A stretch of DNA of 64,000 nucleotides. Source: Liolophura sinensis (Eukaryota > Mollusca > Polyplacophora > Chitonida > Chitonidae). Shown one piece after another: positions 24,190 to 35,699 of this stretch; positions within the stretch are counted from its first letter, which is position 1; each line of letters starts with the position of its first letter. The notes beneath the pieces are model-generated. The model was not told the origin of the DNA. It did no database searches and was given only the letters and a program-made list of their open reading frames with translations. Position numbers and translations under genes: made by a program. The stretch is taken from NCBI RefSeq assembly GCF_032854445.1, contig NC_088296.1, positions 28,267,064-28,331,063 on the forward strand, written 5' to 3'.

Positions 24190-24363
24190 TCCAGCCGTAA
24201 ATGGAAAGGTCTGCCAGCAGCCTGTGGATGGTCGTGGGTTTCCTTCGTTCTCTTCACGGTTTCCTCCAAATGTAATGCTGTCCGCCGTCGTACAGGTGAA
24301 ATATTCTTGAGTACGGCGTAAAACACCATCAAAATAAATAAACAAACAAATAAATAAATAAAT
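24190..24363 (+). mobile_element. SINE family A, 5'-truncated
   Basis: CTGTGGATGGTCGTGGGTTT, TCGTACAGGTGAAATATTCT, then GTACGGCGTAAAACACC and an (AAAT)n tail. Confidence 0.75.
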
Positions 24364-24774
24364 ATGAGTCATATCGTTACTAAACTTGGAAGGTCCGTGT
24401 CTCCAACTGCGCATGCTTGAAACGCGGGTAATGTCCTTGACAAGAACAAATAACTGTTCTGTTCGTTATATAAGAAATGTGATGTCGCAAGTCTTCATCA
24501 GAATCACGATTTAACAAATGGTTTATTTGGAAAGGTTAAAACTTTTAGGCTGTCTGTGTTAACAGAATGTGTTCTGCCTGACCCTTAACATGTATATATT
24601 CATTTATCCAAATAGCAAATCATGTCTTTATCAGTGGATCACCCTATGTGTACATGGTTTTTCATTGACATGAGGAAGTTTATGTGAAATCGTATGCTCG
24701 TGGGTCTATAAATATACAAGTTTAGATGTTTAATTAGGTAACAGTCAAACATAGGTGACACAGTTTAGTAAAAG

Positions 24775-25010
24775 GCCAAATGTGACAAATATTACAGGTC
24801 AGCACACCTAGGGGAGCAGAGGTCAAAGGTGACAAATATTACAGGAAAACTGAACTGGAGAGCAAAGGTCAAAGATGATAATTACATGTACTATACATCA
24901 CAAGTTATGTACTGTTTCACTGCATGTTGTCACTAACAAATTTACACCTGGTCCAGGAGTATGGTCTTTTACTTAAGAATACTTCGCTTAAATGACGATC
25001 GGTCAGGAAA
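24775..25010 (+). repeat. Dispersed repeat copy 1 (AGGTCAAAGGTGACA-containing)
   Basis: Shares AGGTCAAAGGTGACAAATAT, TTTCACTGCATGTTGTCACT and ACAAATTTACACCTGGT with 27485-27905. The second copy has an expanded array of the first part. Confidence 0.75.
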
Positions 25011-25261
25011 ATCAAACCTATGTAGAATCAGTCATACTCTGACCTTAGACGAAGAGCTTGTGGACACACACGTGTAACAGAAGTCATTACTCCACCCCCA
25101 CCATTACGGGATCAACTCTTGTTTAACTATATTACTACCAAGAAAACAATGCCTTTATACACAGTGCTTTGTAGACATGTTACATGCATATGTATAGGGA
25201 ATTTTCAGGTATGTGTCTATAACTGCCAAAAAAACCCCAAAAAACAGTGCCATTACTGAGT

Positions 25262-26135
25262 AGAAAAGAGCATAAATGTCTACAACACTGGGCAGAATAG
25301 TGCATAAATGTCTACAACACTGGACAGAATAGGGCATAAATATCTACAACACTGGGCAGAAGAATGAATAAATGTCTACAACACTAGACAGAAAAATGAA
25401 TAAATGTCTACACCACTAGGCAGAAGAATGAATAAATGTCTACAACACTGGACAGAATAGTGCTTATATGTCTACAACACTGGGCAGAAGAATGAATAAA
25501 TGTCTACAACACTGGACAGAATAGTGCTTAAATGTCTACAACACTGGACAGAATAGTGCTTAAATGTCTACAACACTGGGCAGAAGAATGTATAAATGTC
25601 TACAACACTGGACAGAATAGTGCTTAAATGTCTACAACACTGGGCAGAAGAATGAATAAATGTCTACAACACTGGACAGAATAGTGCTTAAATGTCCACA
25701 ACACTGAGCAGAAGAATGAATAAATGTCTACAACAATAGGCAGAAGAATGAATAAATGTCTACAACACTAGGCAGAAGAATGAATAAATGTCTACAACAC
25801 TAGGCAGAAGAATGAATAAATGTCTACAACACTGGACAGAATAGTGCTTAAATGTCTACAATACTGGACAGAAAAACGAATAAATGTCTACAACACTGGA
25901 CAGAATAGTGCTTAAATGTCTTTCAACACTAGGCAGAAGAATGAATAAATGTCTACAACACTAGGCAGAAGAATGAATAAATGTCTACAACACTGGAGAG
26001 AACAGTGCTTAAATGTCCACAATACTGGACAGAAGAATGAATAAATGTCTACAACACTAGGCAGAAGAATGAATAAATGTCTACAACACTGGACAGAATA
26101 GTGCTTAAATGTCTTCAACACTAGGCAGAAGAAAG
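25262..26135 (+). repeat. 32-bp tandem array (~27 copies)
   Basis: The unit is TCTACAACACTGGGCAGAAG then AATGAATAAATG, with variants ending ATAGTGCTTAAATG. Two variant types alternate irregularly. No unique spacers, so it is not a CRISPR. Confidence 0.9.
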
Positions 26136-27368
26136 CTTCAATGCCCATGACATGCTTATTATATATACTGAGGTGATGACCGTTAATTTTGCCTGAAGGG
26201 CTATGAGTTGAACACTGGTCTTCCACTAATCACGCCACCACCTCTCTTGTCAGCTCATGACTGTCTTTGAAGTTACTGACATGATTAATTGTACAGGCCA
26301 TATAACATCCTCCTCTGTGGCTTACGTGAAAGCACAAAACAAACAAAGAAAAAAAAAGAAAAACAGAACTATGAAGTTAAAAAAGATACATTTCTCTTTT
26401 CTTGTCAGCAATCTTGCAAATCATTGCACAAATTTCTTTATTACAGATTAAGATACAATTAACAGAGTTAATTCCCCATTATAATGTACACTGCATAATA
26501 CTAAGTGATAAAATTAACCATGATAAATTTCAGAGAGGGTTGCCATATAGATACCTACATAAGTATATGGAAATTGAAATTACCCACTGTATCATAACCT
26601 AGTTTGAAAATTAATCACACCACACCTAATTACCACACCTATACTGAATTCATGCAGATTTCAATAATATAACAATATAAATGCATGAGGTTGTCTTTCA
26701 TTGTTGTGGAGAACATAAACAGTATGTTTTAACCTTATCCACAAGACAGTTGATTCTGAAGCTGGATCCCACAACCCAGCCACCCAAACACAGAATCAAA
26801 AACAAGATGCATGCATGTAATATCTTAAACCAAGCACAAATGTTTAATCCTCAAATTGAGAAAATCTTTATGATTCTCGCAATTATCAAAACAAATACAT
26901 TAATATTCAGTAACAATAAGAAAGCCAACACTTGTGGGATGGAAAGTAGGCTGTAAATGGTGTTTTATGAAGTCTTAAAAATGGTATTCCCAACACATGT
27001 AGATAGAGTCATGCAGAACTGGTTCCTGCTTTTTTATTTCATTTTTATAAATGTTTGATAAAATTTGATCATTTTGAAGATTTGGTAATGTATTTGACTG
27101 TTGTCATACTGTGATTATTGTCAGGCCAGGTTTTGTACTCTAGGGGAAGCTGTGCCTGGTCACAAGCTGTGCCCAGTGACAAATCAAAGTTCAAATCTTG
27201 TGACAGGCAAAGGTGTATTAAATGCCTATTACATGTACTGTCTTACTGTCTTTTCACTGTACTCCAGTGAAAAACAAGCTCATTTTCATCTTTAAAAGAC
27301 CTTGTTATAAATGCACAGGTATTATCACCTGTTTGACAATAAGATAATCGGAAAACCCACTTTTTTAC

Positions 27369-27491
27369 CTGTCCTTCTTTCTATAAACAATCTAAACTTG
27401 TTAGGGGTACGCTTGTTGTCCAAGACGCCCTGACCCAGGCCTCTGTTGTCATCCTGACACAGCCTTCGATCCTTCATGATTTCAAACTAAC
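27369..27491 (-). pseudogene. MAN2A-like: Mannosidase II exon ([20 protein letters not shown]) with in-frame TAG
   Basis: The acceptor TGCCCCCTCAG precedes 27491 and the donor ACAG|GTAAAA follows 27369; phase 1 to 1. In the phase set by the upstream exon the second codon is TAG (27487-27489), where the family usually has a Gln or Trp. Then follow [20 protein letters not shown] and [23 protein letters not shown]-x-Q-D-D-x-R-G-L-x-Q-G is a hallmark of the family. A TTAG acceptor three bases inside would skip the stop but break phase. No later exon was found. Confidence 0.8.
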
Positions 27492-27905
27492 CTGAGGGGG
27501 CAAAGGTCAAAGGTGACAAATATTACAGGATAGCTGATGTGGTGAAGCAAAGGCCAATATTAGAGGCAAGCTGACCTGTGGGAGCAAAGGTCAAATGTGA
27601 CAAATATTACAGGCCAGCTGACGTGGGGGAGCAGAGGTCAAAGGTGACATATTACAGGTCAGCTGACCAGGGGGAGCAAAGGTCAAAAGTGACAAATATT
27701 ACAGTCCAGCTGACCTGGGGGAGCAAAGATCAAAGGTGACAAATATTACAGGAAAACTGACCTGGGGAACAAAGGTCAAAGATGATAGGTACATGTACTA
27801 CACATCACAACTGACGTAGTGTTTCACTGCATGTTGTCACTGACAAATTTACACCTGGTTTAGGTGTATGGTTTAAGAATATTTCGCTTGTATGACAAGA
27901 GGTCA
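27485..27905 (+). repeat. Dispersed repeat copy 2 with ~47-bp internal array
   Basis: About six copies of GGGGGAGCAAAGGTCAAAGG then TGACAAATATTACAGG..AGCTGACC, followed by a 3' part shared with 24775-25010. Its left end overlaps the mannosidase exon edge at 27491. Confidence 0.75.
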
Positions 27906-28905
27906 GGTAAAGGAAATCTTTTCATGTGTCTATATACTGACAACCATTTATTCCATCTACGTAACACAGGTTCCAATCATCACTGAAATTATACGTGAAC
28001 ATGTCACAAACCTATCTACTGTACCTTGTTCAGCTCACCCTCACCCTTTACTCAATATGTAAAATCTCACCAATAAAATAAATCCCCATGACTGGTGTCA
28101 TTTTTATCAGAAGATGTACTCGCAACAACTTTTGTTTCAGAAACAAAGCATGAAAAACGTAAGTATTCTCATCAAATTGTGTGATATTTGAAATTACTTG
28201 TACCTGGGCATCCCTAAAACAGTAGGACAGTGGTCAGAGGTGGCTGAGAACAAATATACTTATTCCAGGAAGCCATTATCGATCAGGGTTTTGCCGGGTG
28301 ATGAAAATAACTGCTGTATGTGTATCAGGCAATGTGTGTAGAGCGTATATATGCAGATCTCCACGTGTCCAGGGTAATTACCACACTAATGACAGTATTT
28401 AGCATCTTACAGGGAAACTATCACTAGGGAGTTATCCTTATAATTGAGGATAAAGCATCTGTTAATCACGGCTGTATGAATTCAGCATACAGGGGTCACA
28501 CAGACTGTGCCATGGCTTCTGTAGGGAAAACATGCAAAAACATCAGGCCATGCTGCATTAAATGTTTATCAACGGTAACTTCATACATGTACCCATAGAG
28601 AAGCAGCTAGGAATCTTTTATGCCTGGTGTTTGGTGTTCTTGACCTAAATTTTTTATTTCAAAACAAAACTTTTTTCTGTTCATCATATCAAAAATTCAA
28701 GTTAAACAAAATAACATAAGGCCATCAGCTGATGTGTCATATCCCTGATTGTATGTGGAAGATTTTGCCCTCAGCGCCAACCCTCAACCTCTTTAAAGAC
28801 TTAAATCTAAACCTGATCTGTAGTTTACAGTATATGCAGTAATTGCAAGCTATAAGACTTAGACGTTTTTTCAAAGAGCAAAATAAATACATGAATATTT
28901 AATAC

Positions 28906-29045
28906 CTTGCTTCAAGCTAGCAACACTCGGAGCTTGTGCTGTTACCATGGTAACACGTTTTCTCATCTTCCAGGTATACCATTGTAGGCATGGGGTAGTA
29001 GTTTGCTCGTAAAGGCAGCTTGTTAAGCGTGCGGCGTCGGTGCAT
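28906..29045 (-). pseudogene. MAN2A-like: Mannosidase II exon (RTLNKLPLRANYYPMPTM / AQAPSVASLKQG), frameshifted
   Basis: The acceptor TTTTACTTCAG precedes 29045. The frame reads MHRRRTLNKLPLRANYYPMP and TMVYLEDEK, matching the family, then goes out of frame to TAG. In another frame the family sequence resumes (RVTMVTAQAPSVASLKQ) to a phase-1 donor CAAG|GTATTA. The 140-nt exon is two bases short of the expected phase; a 2-nt loss at about 28955-28963 (AAAACGTG) would explain it. Confidence 0.75.
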
Positions 29046-29375
29046 CTGAAGTAAAAAGAAAATAATCATGGATGTATTAAATTAAAATTCCATTCTTGAC
29101 TAAGTTGTTTATTTTTCCATGATTCGGACAGTTCTACTGTTCTTAGATATCATGCTGATAACATACAAGTTTCAGCACCAAAAACAGTATGGTAGGACAT
29201 TTACTTGGCTCTAAAAAATCCACATTTTCATGGGAAATTTAGGTCTTTTACAATAATTCCAGTCAAAAATACAGATGTGACATCACCAGTACCCCCACCC
29301 GGTTACAACAGGCCATCATACAATCTTGAGTTTTGACAAATTATTTTCCTTTACAGAGTTTATCGGTTTCAATTT

Positions 29376-29730
29376 GAGTGAGTGAGTGCTTGGGGTTTAA
29401 CGTCATGCTCAACAATTTTTCAGTCATATGACGACGAAGGAATCCTTAGGGTGTATGTAATGTGCCTCCTTGTTGCAGGACGGATTTCCACCACACTTTT
29501 ATCTAGCGCTGTTTCACTGAGACAACTTACCGAAGGCAAGTAAGTTGCCCCGCCCGAGCCATAATACTAATACAAGTCAACCAGTCATTGCACTATCCCC
29601 TTCAGGCTGAACGTCAAGAGTGGAAGTTACAACTTCCTCTTTTAAGGCCTTAAGTGTGACTCGACCCAGGATTGATCCTGGATCTACTGCTCCCGAAGCG
29701 GATGCTCTACCAACGGTCGCTATTTCAATT
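29376..29730 (-). mobile_element. SINE family B, near full length
   Basis: Signature CAATTTTTCAGTCATATGAC, GACGAAGGAATCC, and tRNA-like head complement (GGATCTACTGCTCCCGAAGC, GGATGCTCTACCAACGGT). It begins in (GAGT)n. It lies in a mannosidase intron region. Confidence 0.8.
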
Positions 29731-29804
29731 TGACATCTGCTAGCTTTCTGCTAGTGTTTTCTTTGCCATTAAATGACTCCCTTGATGAAAGTTATGTCCC
29801 TTAC

Positions 29805-29941
29805 CTGGAATCCATTCAAATCAGTAAACAATCCTCTTTCCCGATTGGAGACATCTGTGTCAACCCTCATGACCAGCTCTTTGTTCTGCTATGACTTGAT
29901 GTCAACAATGTTGTGAATTTCCACACTAGAACCATCTGTAC
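29805..29941 (-). pseudogene. MAN2A-like: Mannosidase II exon (VEIHNIVDI / LFTDLNGFQ) with in-frame TAG
   Basis: The acceptor TCTGTTGACAG precedes 29941 and the donor CAG|GTAAGG follows 29805; 137 nt, phase 1 to 0. It encodes TDGSSVEIHNIVDIKS, then TAG at 29889-29891, then QNKELVMRVDTDVSNRERG and LFTDLNGFQ. Both sides match the family (VEVSNIVDI...NREI.M...FYTDLNG), so the stop sits inside a conserved exon and splicing around it is not apparent. Confidence 0.8.
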
Positions 29942-30046
29942 CTGTCAACAGAGGCCAGGTGAATAATAAGCTAGACAGCTTATAGGTCCCATATGTACAG
30001 GTAAAAAGGCTGGAGAATGATGTCCCTCATTACAACACTGTTTGAG

Positions 30047-30078
30047 GTGGGGGGTGGGGTGGGGTGGGGGGTGGGGTG
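30047..30078 (+). other. G-rich tract with G-quadruplex potential
   Basis: Successive runs of four to six G separated by single T (GGTGGGGGGTGGGGTGGGGT and on). It meets the usual four-run pattern for G-quadruplex formation on the + strand. Confidence 0.6.
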
Positions 30079-31045
30079 CATCATCACTTCTATCATCTCA
30101 TAAGTGGCAGACGTGGGTTGATGCTGGATGTTAATTTTAAGTCATATCAGGCTAATATCATGCTTTTCATTGATTAATTACGTGATATATAAACCCTGGA
30201 AACCCCTGAATGTTAAAATGGGACAAAATTTGAAGGTTTTCTACCATGAAACTTTTGCAAGTGTCAGCACAGAAAAAGCTTTGAGAAAATCTGGGGGACA
30301 CATTTGTAACCGTGTTCTAATGGAGCGTGTCTCATAGGGGAAGCGTGTGGTAATCAGGGGGAGGTGTACAGGTAAAAATTTATATCAGGATTGATCCATA
30401 CAAGAAGTTGTATTACAACCTGTAGTCACACAGCTGATCAGGGGGCTGGATACAGATATTTCTGGGGTCAGTATATTTGTACAGTTAGCATGGCTATGGT
30501 GGGTATAACACAGCACGGGTTTGAAAGAAATGTATATCCAAGACCTTAATACTATAACTTGACAAATATGAAACAACTGCCCCTGAAACTTGTCTGAGTT
30601 AATGTGACTTCATATCAAATGTTTCTATTATCCTTCTTTTCAGCCAATTTAAATTTAAAGGGCAACCATAACATCATTTTGTTGCTTTTCTATGTATGAA
30701 CGTCTGTAGTTTCTCTTTTCAAACTACACAATGCTTTTATCTTGTTTTATATATATTGGTGTATTTTTTTCCCTTGGACTCTGAAGTACATGTTTCCTGT
30801 TTACTGTTTTCTCTGTGGCCTTGGTGAAGAACAGTTTCATTGTAAATTGACCGGACTACCTTTGATAAATAAAGATATTATTGTATTTTAATACTCCCCT
30901 GGTACATCTTATAATAGGCTCTATCCTGGGTGAAACATCAGTATTTCCCCAGAAATATTCAGGTGTAAGTGTAGCCAATATGAACACAAAACCAAATACT
31001 TTGTGGATTTCCATAACTGGCAGTTATTTATGAAAGACCCTTTAC

Positions 31046-31150
31046 CTGGTGAGTTCTGTAGCCTGACCACATGTTCAACATTAGAGAGCATGACCTTGAC
31101 CTCTGACATCACCTTAAAACACGGATAAAGGGCTTGGATATTGCAACAGG
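31046..31150 (-). pseudogene. MAN2A-like: Mannosidase II exon (KPFIRV / EVKVMLSNVEHVVRL), frameshifted
   Basis: The acceptor TTTTTCTTCTTCAG precedes 31150 and the donor CCAG|GTAAAG follows 31046. From the phase-0 start the frame reads PVAISKPFIRVLR, matching the family's P-F-V-R-V, then hits TGA. In another frame the homology continues as MSEVKVMLSNVEHVVRLQN SP, which is the frame required by the next exon. The 105-nt length is one base off the needed phase, consistent with a small deletion near 31110-31122. Confidence 0.75.
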
Positions 31151-31517
31151 CTGAAGAAGAAAAAGAAAATATGTTCAATCTACCATGTACATTTGACTTG
31201 TACTTGGTCAAAAAATGTCTACAATGTCAAACTCACAAGGATATTTTGAGCTGAAGTCCAAAACTTTAATCTTCAGTACAAAACAAAATCTTTGAAGGTG
31301 CACACTGTATCTTACCCCTAAAACTGTAACATCAATTGTTGTCAAAATTTTATTGATTTTATCCACATTTTTAAGAGTTTTGGATTTGGATTACAATTTT
31401 ACCTGGAAATCACATTGTTAAATGGACCTCAGAAACTAACTGTTTTGATGCCACTTCACTGGTCAGTGACTACAGTTATGAAATGAGACTGTTTAAGTAA
31501 AAGAGACCCTTGCTTAC

Positions 31518-31735
31518 TGTAATTCTTCAACCCTTTCATATGTTTGGAAGGAGTTTATTCAAACATATTCTGAAGGAATTATTCTGAGTAGATTTATAAA
31601 ATTATACTTTTTGTGAAAACCTGAAAAGGGCAAATTCAACCAATATAGTTTTGCCTCCAAAATTATAGATGTGCAAAAATTGCTCAGAAAGTTTCTCTTT
31701 CATTAGAGAAAAGGTTGAGGAATTAGGGTATGTAT
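31518..31735 (+). repeat. Dispersed ~200-bp repeat, copy 1
   Basis: Shares GTAATTCTTCAA, CACATTCTGAAGG-like, AAATTATACTTTCTTTG-like and TTGCCTCCAAAAT-like segments with 40607-40800. Non-coding, probably a short transposon relic. Confidence 0.6.
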
Positions 31736-32256
31736 TCCCTGGTAGTCTGGATGTATTTGTTTACATATACATGCACCTTTGTATCTTGACAGATGATGCT
31801 GAGATGTTAAGGCAATCTCAAAGCACTGCACAAGGGCAGAATGATTGTGTTTGATGTGCATTTAAGGTGTCAGTATAGAGACATGGTTTTCAGGATGACT
31901 CAATACAGAGGAGTTGAGCAGGGGAGGTAATTCAAGAACTGCACAACTCTGGGGAACAACCCCCACATTACAGTAATTCACTAGAATATGTGTGTCATTT
32001 ATTTACCTATTTATTTGACTGATGCTTTATTGCTTTATGCCATACTCAAGAATACTGTAAAATCTTTTCCAACACTAAAGCACTTTTTTAAAGAGAAATT
32101 TACGCCTACAGCTAATGTGAAAATGATGCTCAGAATGATTTGTTTGTGTCACTTATGATGCCAATTTCATAAAACTGTGCAAATTATTTCTGTACCCTCC
32201 ATATTGTTCCAAAATACTGGTGACAGAGGTGGTTGAAAAAGTTGGAGAATTAAGAT

Positions 32257-32350
32257 TATTTCACTTATCCGACAGTGGCCAGCGTTATGGAGGAATGAAA
32301 CCGGGCAGAGACTGGGGGAAACCCATGGCCATTCGCAGGTTGCTATAATT
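32257..32350 (+). mobile_element. SINE family A fragment (inverted)
   Basis: TATTTCACTTATCCGACAGT, GGCCAGCGTTATGGAGGAAT, CCATTCGCAGGTTGCT. The matching left part (GCCATACTCAAGAATACTG, 32017-32058) lies about 200 bp away, as if separated by an insertion. Confidence 0.6.
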
Positions 32351-32443
32351 ATAGTTATTCAATTCATGTTGTAGTTATTTGGTTAGTGTCGTTGTTATTT
32401 GGTTAGTGCCATAGTTATTTGGTAAGGGCTGTATTTACTTTAC

Positions 32444-32566
32444 CTGTGCCTCCCCATCTGGTAAGAAGAGGTAGGCCCCGCTCTTTTCCTTCGCCATCTT
32501 TACCCCATACATGACAAAACTCAGCTGGATCTGTTGTTTTACACTGTCCTCCTTTGATGTCACGGA
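32444..32566 (-). pseudogene. MAN2A-like: Mannosidase II exon (KSGAYLFLPDGEAQ block)
   Basis: The acceptor TTCCCTGAACAG precedes 32566 and the donor CAG|GTAAAG follows 32444; 123 nt, phase 0-0. It encodes SVTSKEDSVKQQIQLSFVMY and AKEKSGAYLFLPDGEAQ. K-SGAYLFLPDG is a signature of Golgi alpha-mannosidase II and was the motif that identified the locus. Frame intact. Confidence 0.85.
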
Positions 32567-33124
32567 CTGTTCAGGGAAGGAATCAAAACACTGGATTAGT
32601 TCAAATGGTGCCATTTGGCTAGGTGATAACATATGATATCAGACTGTCTTCAGTGAACCTGGTAAAGAAGCTCTGCTAGTTAGCCAACAACCCATAGCAT
32701 CAGGGGAACCATCAGTCACATTCTCATCTTAAAATTATTCAGAAATTACCCACAAACTTCAGATTAAACATTTGCTGTGAAGGAGTGTGCTTAACACACA
32801 AAGTGACCAAAATAAGCCATCCAAAGGCTTATCATACTTACTAAATGCAATGTGAAAGCTAAAAAATATTCACTGTTTTTGTCCTGAACATGGTAAGCTG
32901 ATGACAAGATCAGCAAACTTAATGGTTTTAATAATCTCCTAATAATCACAAATGTGTTTATAAATTCTGAATCCACCAAAGTTATGATCAACGCCAGATT
33001 TAAGGGCATGTACACTCAACGATGCTGATTTCTCTCTTCCCGAAATATATGAATATATAATTTTGACAGTCTTGCAGTTGTAACCAGTCTTGTCCAATGA
33101 AAATTGCCTCTTCTTTATCTGTGT

Positions 33125-35454
33125 TAGCAGCCCCTTTAATTATCTGTGTAAGGGACATCATGGGAAGGTACATATACGTACTGTTAGCAGCCCTGTTTAT
33201 TATCTGTGTAAGGGACATCATGGGAAGGTACATATACATACTGTTAGCAGCCCCGTTTATTATCGGAGTAATGGACAGCAAGGGAAGGTAAATACACATG
33301 CTGTTAGCAGCCCCGTTTATTATCTGTGTAAGGGACATCATGGAAAGGTACATATACATACTGTTAGCAGCCCTGTTTATTGTCTGTGTAAGGGTCATCA
33401 TGGGAAGGTACATATACATACTGTTAGCAGCCCTGTTTATTATCTGTGTAAGGGGCATCATGGGAAGGTACATATACGTACTGTTAGCAGCCCTGTTTGT
33501 TGTCTGTGTAAGGGACATCATGGGAAGGTACATACACATACTGATAGCAGCCCCATTTATTATCTGTGTAAGGGACATCATGGGAAGGTACATATACGTA
33601 CTGTTAGCAGCTCTGTTTATTATCTGTGTAAGGGACATCATGGGAAGGTACATATGCATACTGTTAGCAGCCCCGTTTATTATCTGTGTAAGGGACATCA
33701 TGGGAAGGTACATATACGTAATGTTAGCAGCCCCGTTTATTATCTGTGTAAGGGACATGATGGGAAGGTACATATACGTACTGTTAGCAGCCCCGTTTAT
33801 TATGTGTGTAACGGACATCATGGGAAGGTACATATACGTACTGTTAGCAGCCCTGTTTATTATCTGTGTAAGGGGCATCATGGGAAGGTACATATATGTA
33901 CTGTTAGCAGGCCCGTTTATTATCTGCGTAAGGGACATCATAGGAATGCACATATGCATACTCTTAGCAGCCCCGTTTATTATCTGTGTAAGGGACATCA
34001 TGGGAAGGTACATATATGTACTGTTAGCAGGCCCGTTTATTATCTGCGTAAGGGACATCATGGGAATGTACATATACATACTGTTAGCAGCCCCGTTTAT
34101 TATCTGTGTAAGGGACATCATGGGAAAGTACATATACGTACTGTTAGCAGCCCCTTTTATTATCTGTGTAAGGGACATCATGGGAAGGTACATATATGTA
34201 CTGTTAGCAGGCCCGTGTATTATCTGTGTAAGGGGCATCATGGGAAGGTACATATACGTAATGTTAGCAGCCCCGTTTATTATCTGTGTAAGGGACATCA
34301 TGGGAAGGTACATATACATACTGTTAGCAGCCCCGTTTATTATCTAAGGGACATCATGGGAAGGTACATATATGTACTGTTAGCCGCCCCGTTTATTATC
34401 TGTGTAAGGGGCATCATGGGAAGGTACATATACGTACTGTTAGCAGCCCTGTTTTTTATCTGTGTAAGGGACATCATGGGAAGGTACATATATGTACTGT
34501 TAGCAGCCCCGTTTATTATCTGTGTAAGGGACATCATGGGAAGGTACATATACGTACTGTTAGCAGCCCCGTTTATTATCTGTGTAAGGGGCATCATGGG
34601 AAGGTACATATACATACTGTTAGCAGGCCCGTTTATTATCTGCGTAAGGGACATCATGGGAATGTACATATACATACTGTTAGCAGCCCTGTTTATTATC
34701 TGTGTAAGGGACATCATGGGAAGGTACATATATGTACTGTTAGCAGCCCTGTTTATTATCTGTGTAAGGGACATCATGGGAAGGTACATATAGGTACTGT
34801 TAGCAGCCCCGTTTATTATCTGCGTAACGGACATCATGGGAAGGTACATATACGTACTGTCAGCAGCCCCGTTTATTATCTGTGTAACGGACATCATGGG
34901 AAGGTACATATATGTACTGTTACCAGCCCCGTTTATTATCTGTGTAAGGGACATCATGGGAAGGTACATATATGTACTGTTAGCAGCCCCGTTTATTATC
35001 TGTGTACCGAACATCATGGGAAGGTACATATATGTACTGTCAGCAGCCCTGTTTATTATCTGCGTAAGGGACATCATGGGAAGGTACATATACATACTGT
35101 TAGCAGCCCTGTTTATTATCTGCGTAACGGACATCATGGGAAGGTACATATACATACTGTCAGCAGCCCTGTTTATTATCTGTGTAACGGACATCATGGG
35201 AAGGTACATATATGTACTGTTAGCAGCCCCGTTTATTACCTGTGTAAGGGACATCATGGGAAGGTACATATATGTACTGTTAGCAGCCGGACATCATGGG
35301 AAGGTACATATACGTACTGTCAGCAGCCCTGTTTATTATCTGTGTAACTGACATCATGGGAAGGTACATATGCGTACTGTTAGCAGCCCTGTTTATTATC
35401 GGAGTAACGGAGATCATGGGAAGGTACATATACGTACTGTTAGCAGCCCTGTTT
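33125..35454 (-). repeat. 60-bp array (~39 copies) containing a mannosidase exon 3' end and splice donor
   Basis: On the minus strand each unit includes AAACAGGGCTGCTAACAGTA, the last bases of the 35438 exon followed by its donor, then intronic CGTATATGTACCTTCCCATG and ATGTCCCTTACACAGATAAT. The 35454 edge is where array and exon join. Most copies are exactly 60 bp (20 codons), which is why long frames of several hundred codons appear on both strands. Short copies occur near 34345 and 35289. The motif TTACACAG before the exon-like bases also supplies an acceptor-like AG in each unit. Confidence 0.9.
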
Positions 35455-35510
35455 CACCACTAAAATCTGCACTCAGCTGAGAGTTCTCCACGGAAAACGG
35501 TTCAGGATTC
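35438..35510 (-). pseudogene. MAN2A-like: Mannosidase II exon (NPEPFSVENSQLSADFS..TGLLT); founder of the 60-bp array
   Basis: The minus strand encodes NPEPFSVENSQLSADFSGE and then TGLLT, ending phase 0 at the donor AACA|GTACGT. It continues in frame into the 32444 exon (SVTSKED), as the family does (GLL-x-S-V-T-x-K-E-D). The 5' boundary is unclear: the only nearby AG (CACGAAG) has a poor pyrimidine tract and the wrong phase for the 37718 exon, possibly further damage. The last ~19 nt of the exon and its donor recur in the adjoining 60-bp array. Confidence 0.65.
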
Positions 35511-35699
35511 TTCGTGTCAACAAGTCAGATGTATAATATACATGTGCATCAGAGAACTCAATTGTTCACACAATCACATGTACCTAGCATTAATGAGTGC
35601 ACTTTGTTGAATACATTCAAACCATGCTCGGCAGGAAAACAATATTAAATATTAACATCAGTGCTGGCAGGTTATTTTACACTGTGGTCTAGCATACCT

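Noticed and set aside
24178-24414. 78-codon minus-strand frame
   Set aside because: Lies over a SINE family A copy; the same is true of 41803-42018 and 51427-51669 for SINE sequence.
25262-26135. Possible CRISPR array (regular ~32-bp repeats)
   Set aside because: No unique spacers between repeats and a eukaryotic context; it is a minisatellite.
27486-27491. Using TTAG as acceptor to avoid the TAG codon in the mannosidase exon
   Set aside because: It breaks the phase set by the upstream CAAG|GTATTA donor and has a weaker tract than CCCCCTCAG.
33000-35351. Very long open frames on both strands (439, 567, 349, 309 codons)
   Set aside because: They arise because the 60-bp unit is 20 codons long without stops. 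The region is an intron of the mannosidase locus and frames exist on both strands equally.
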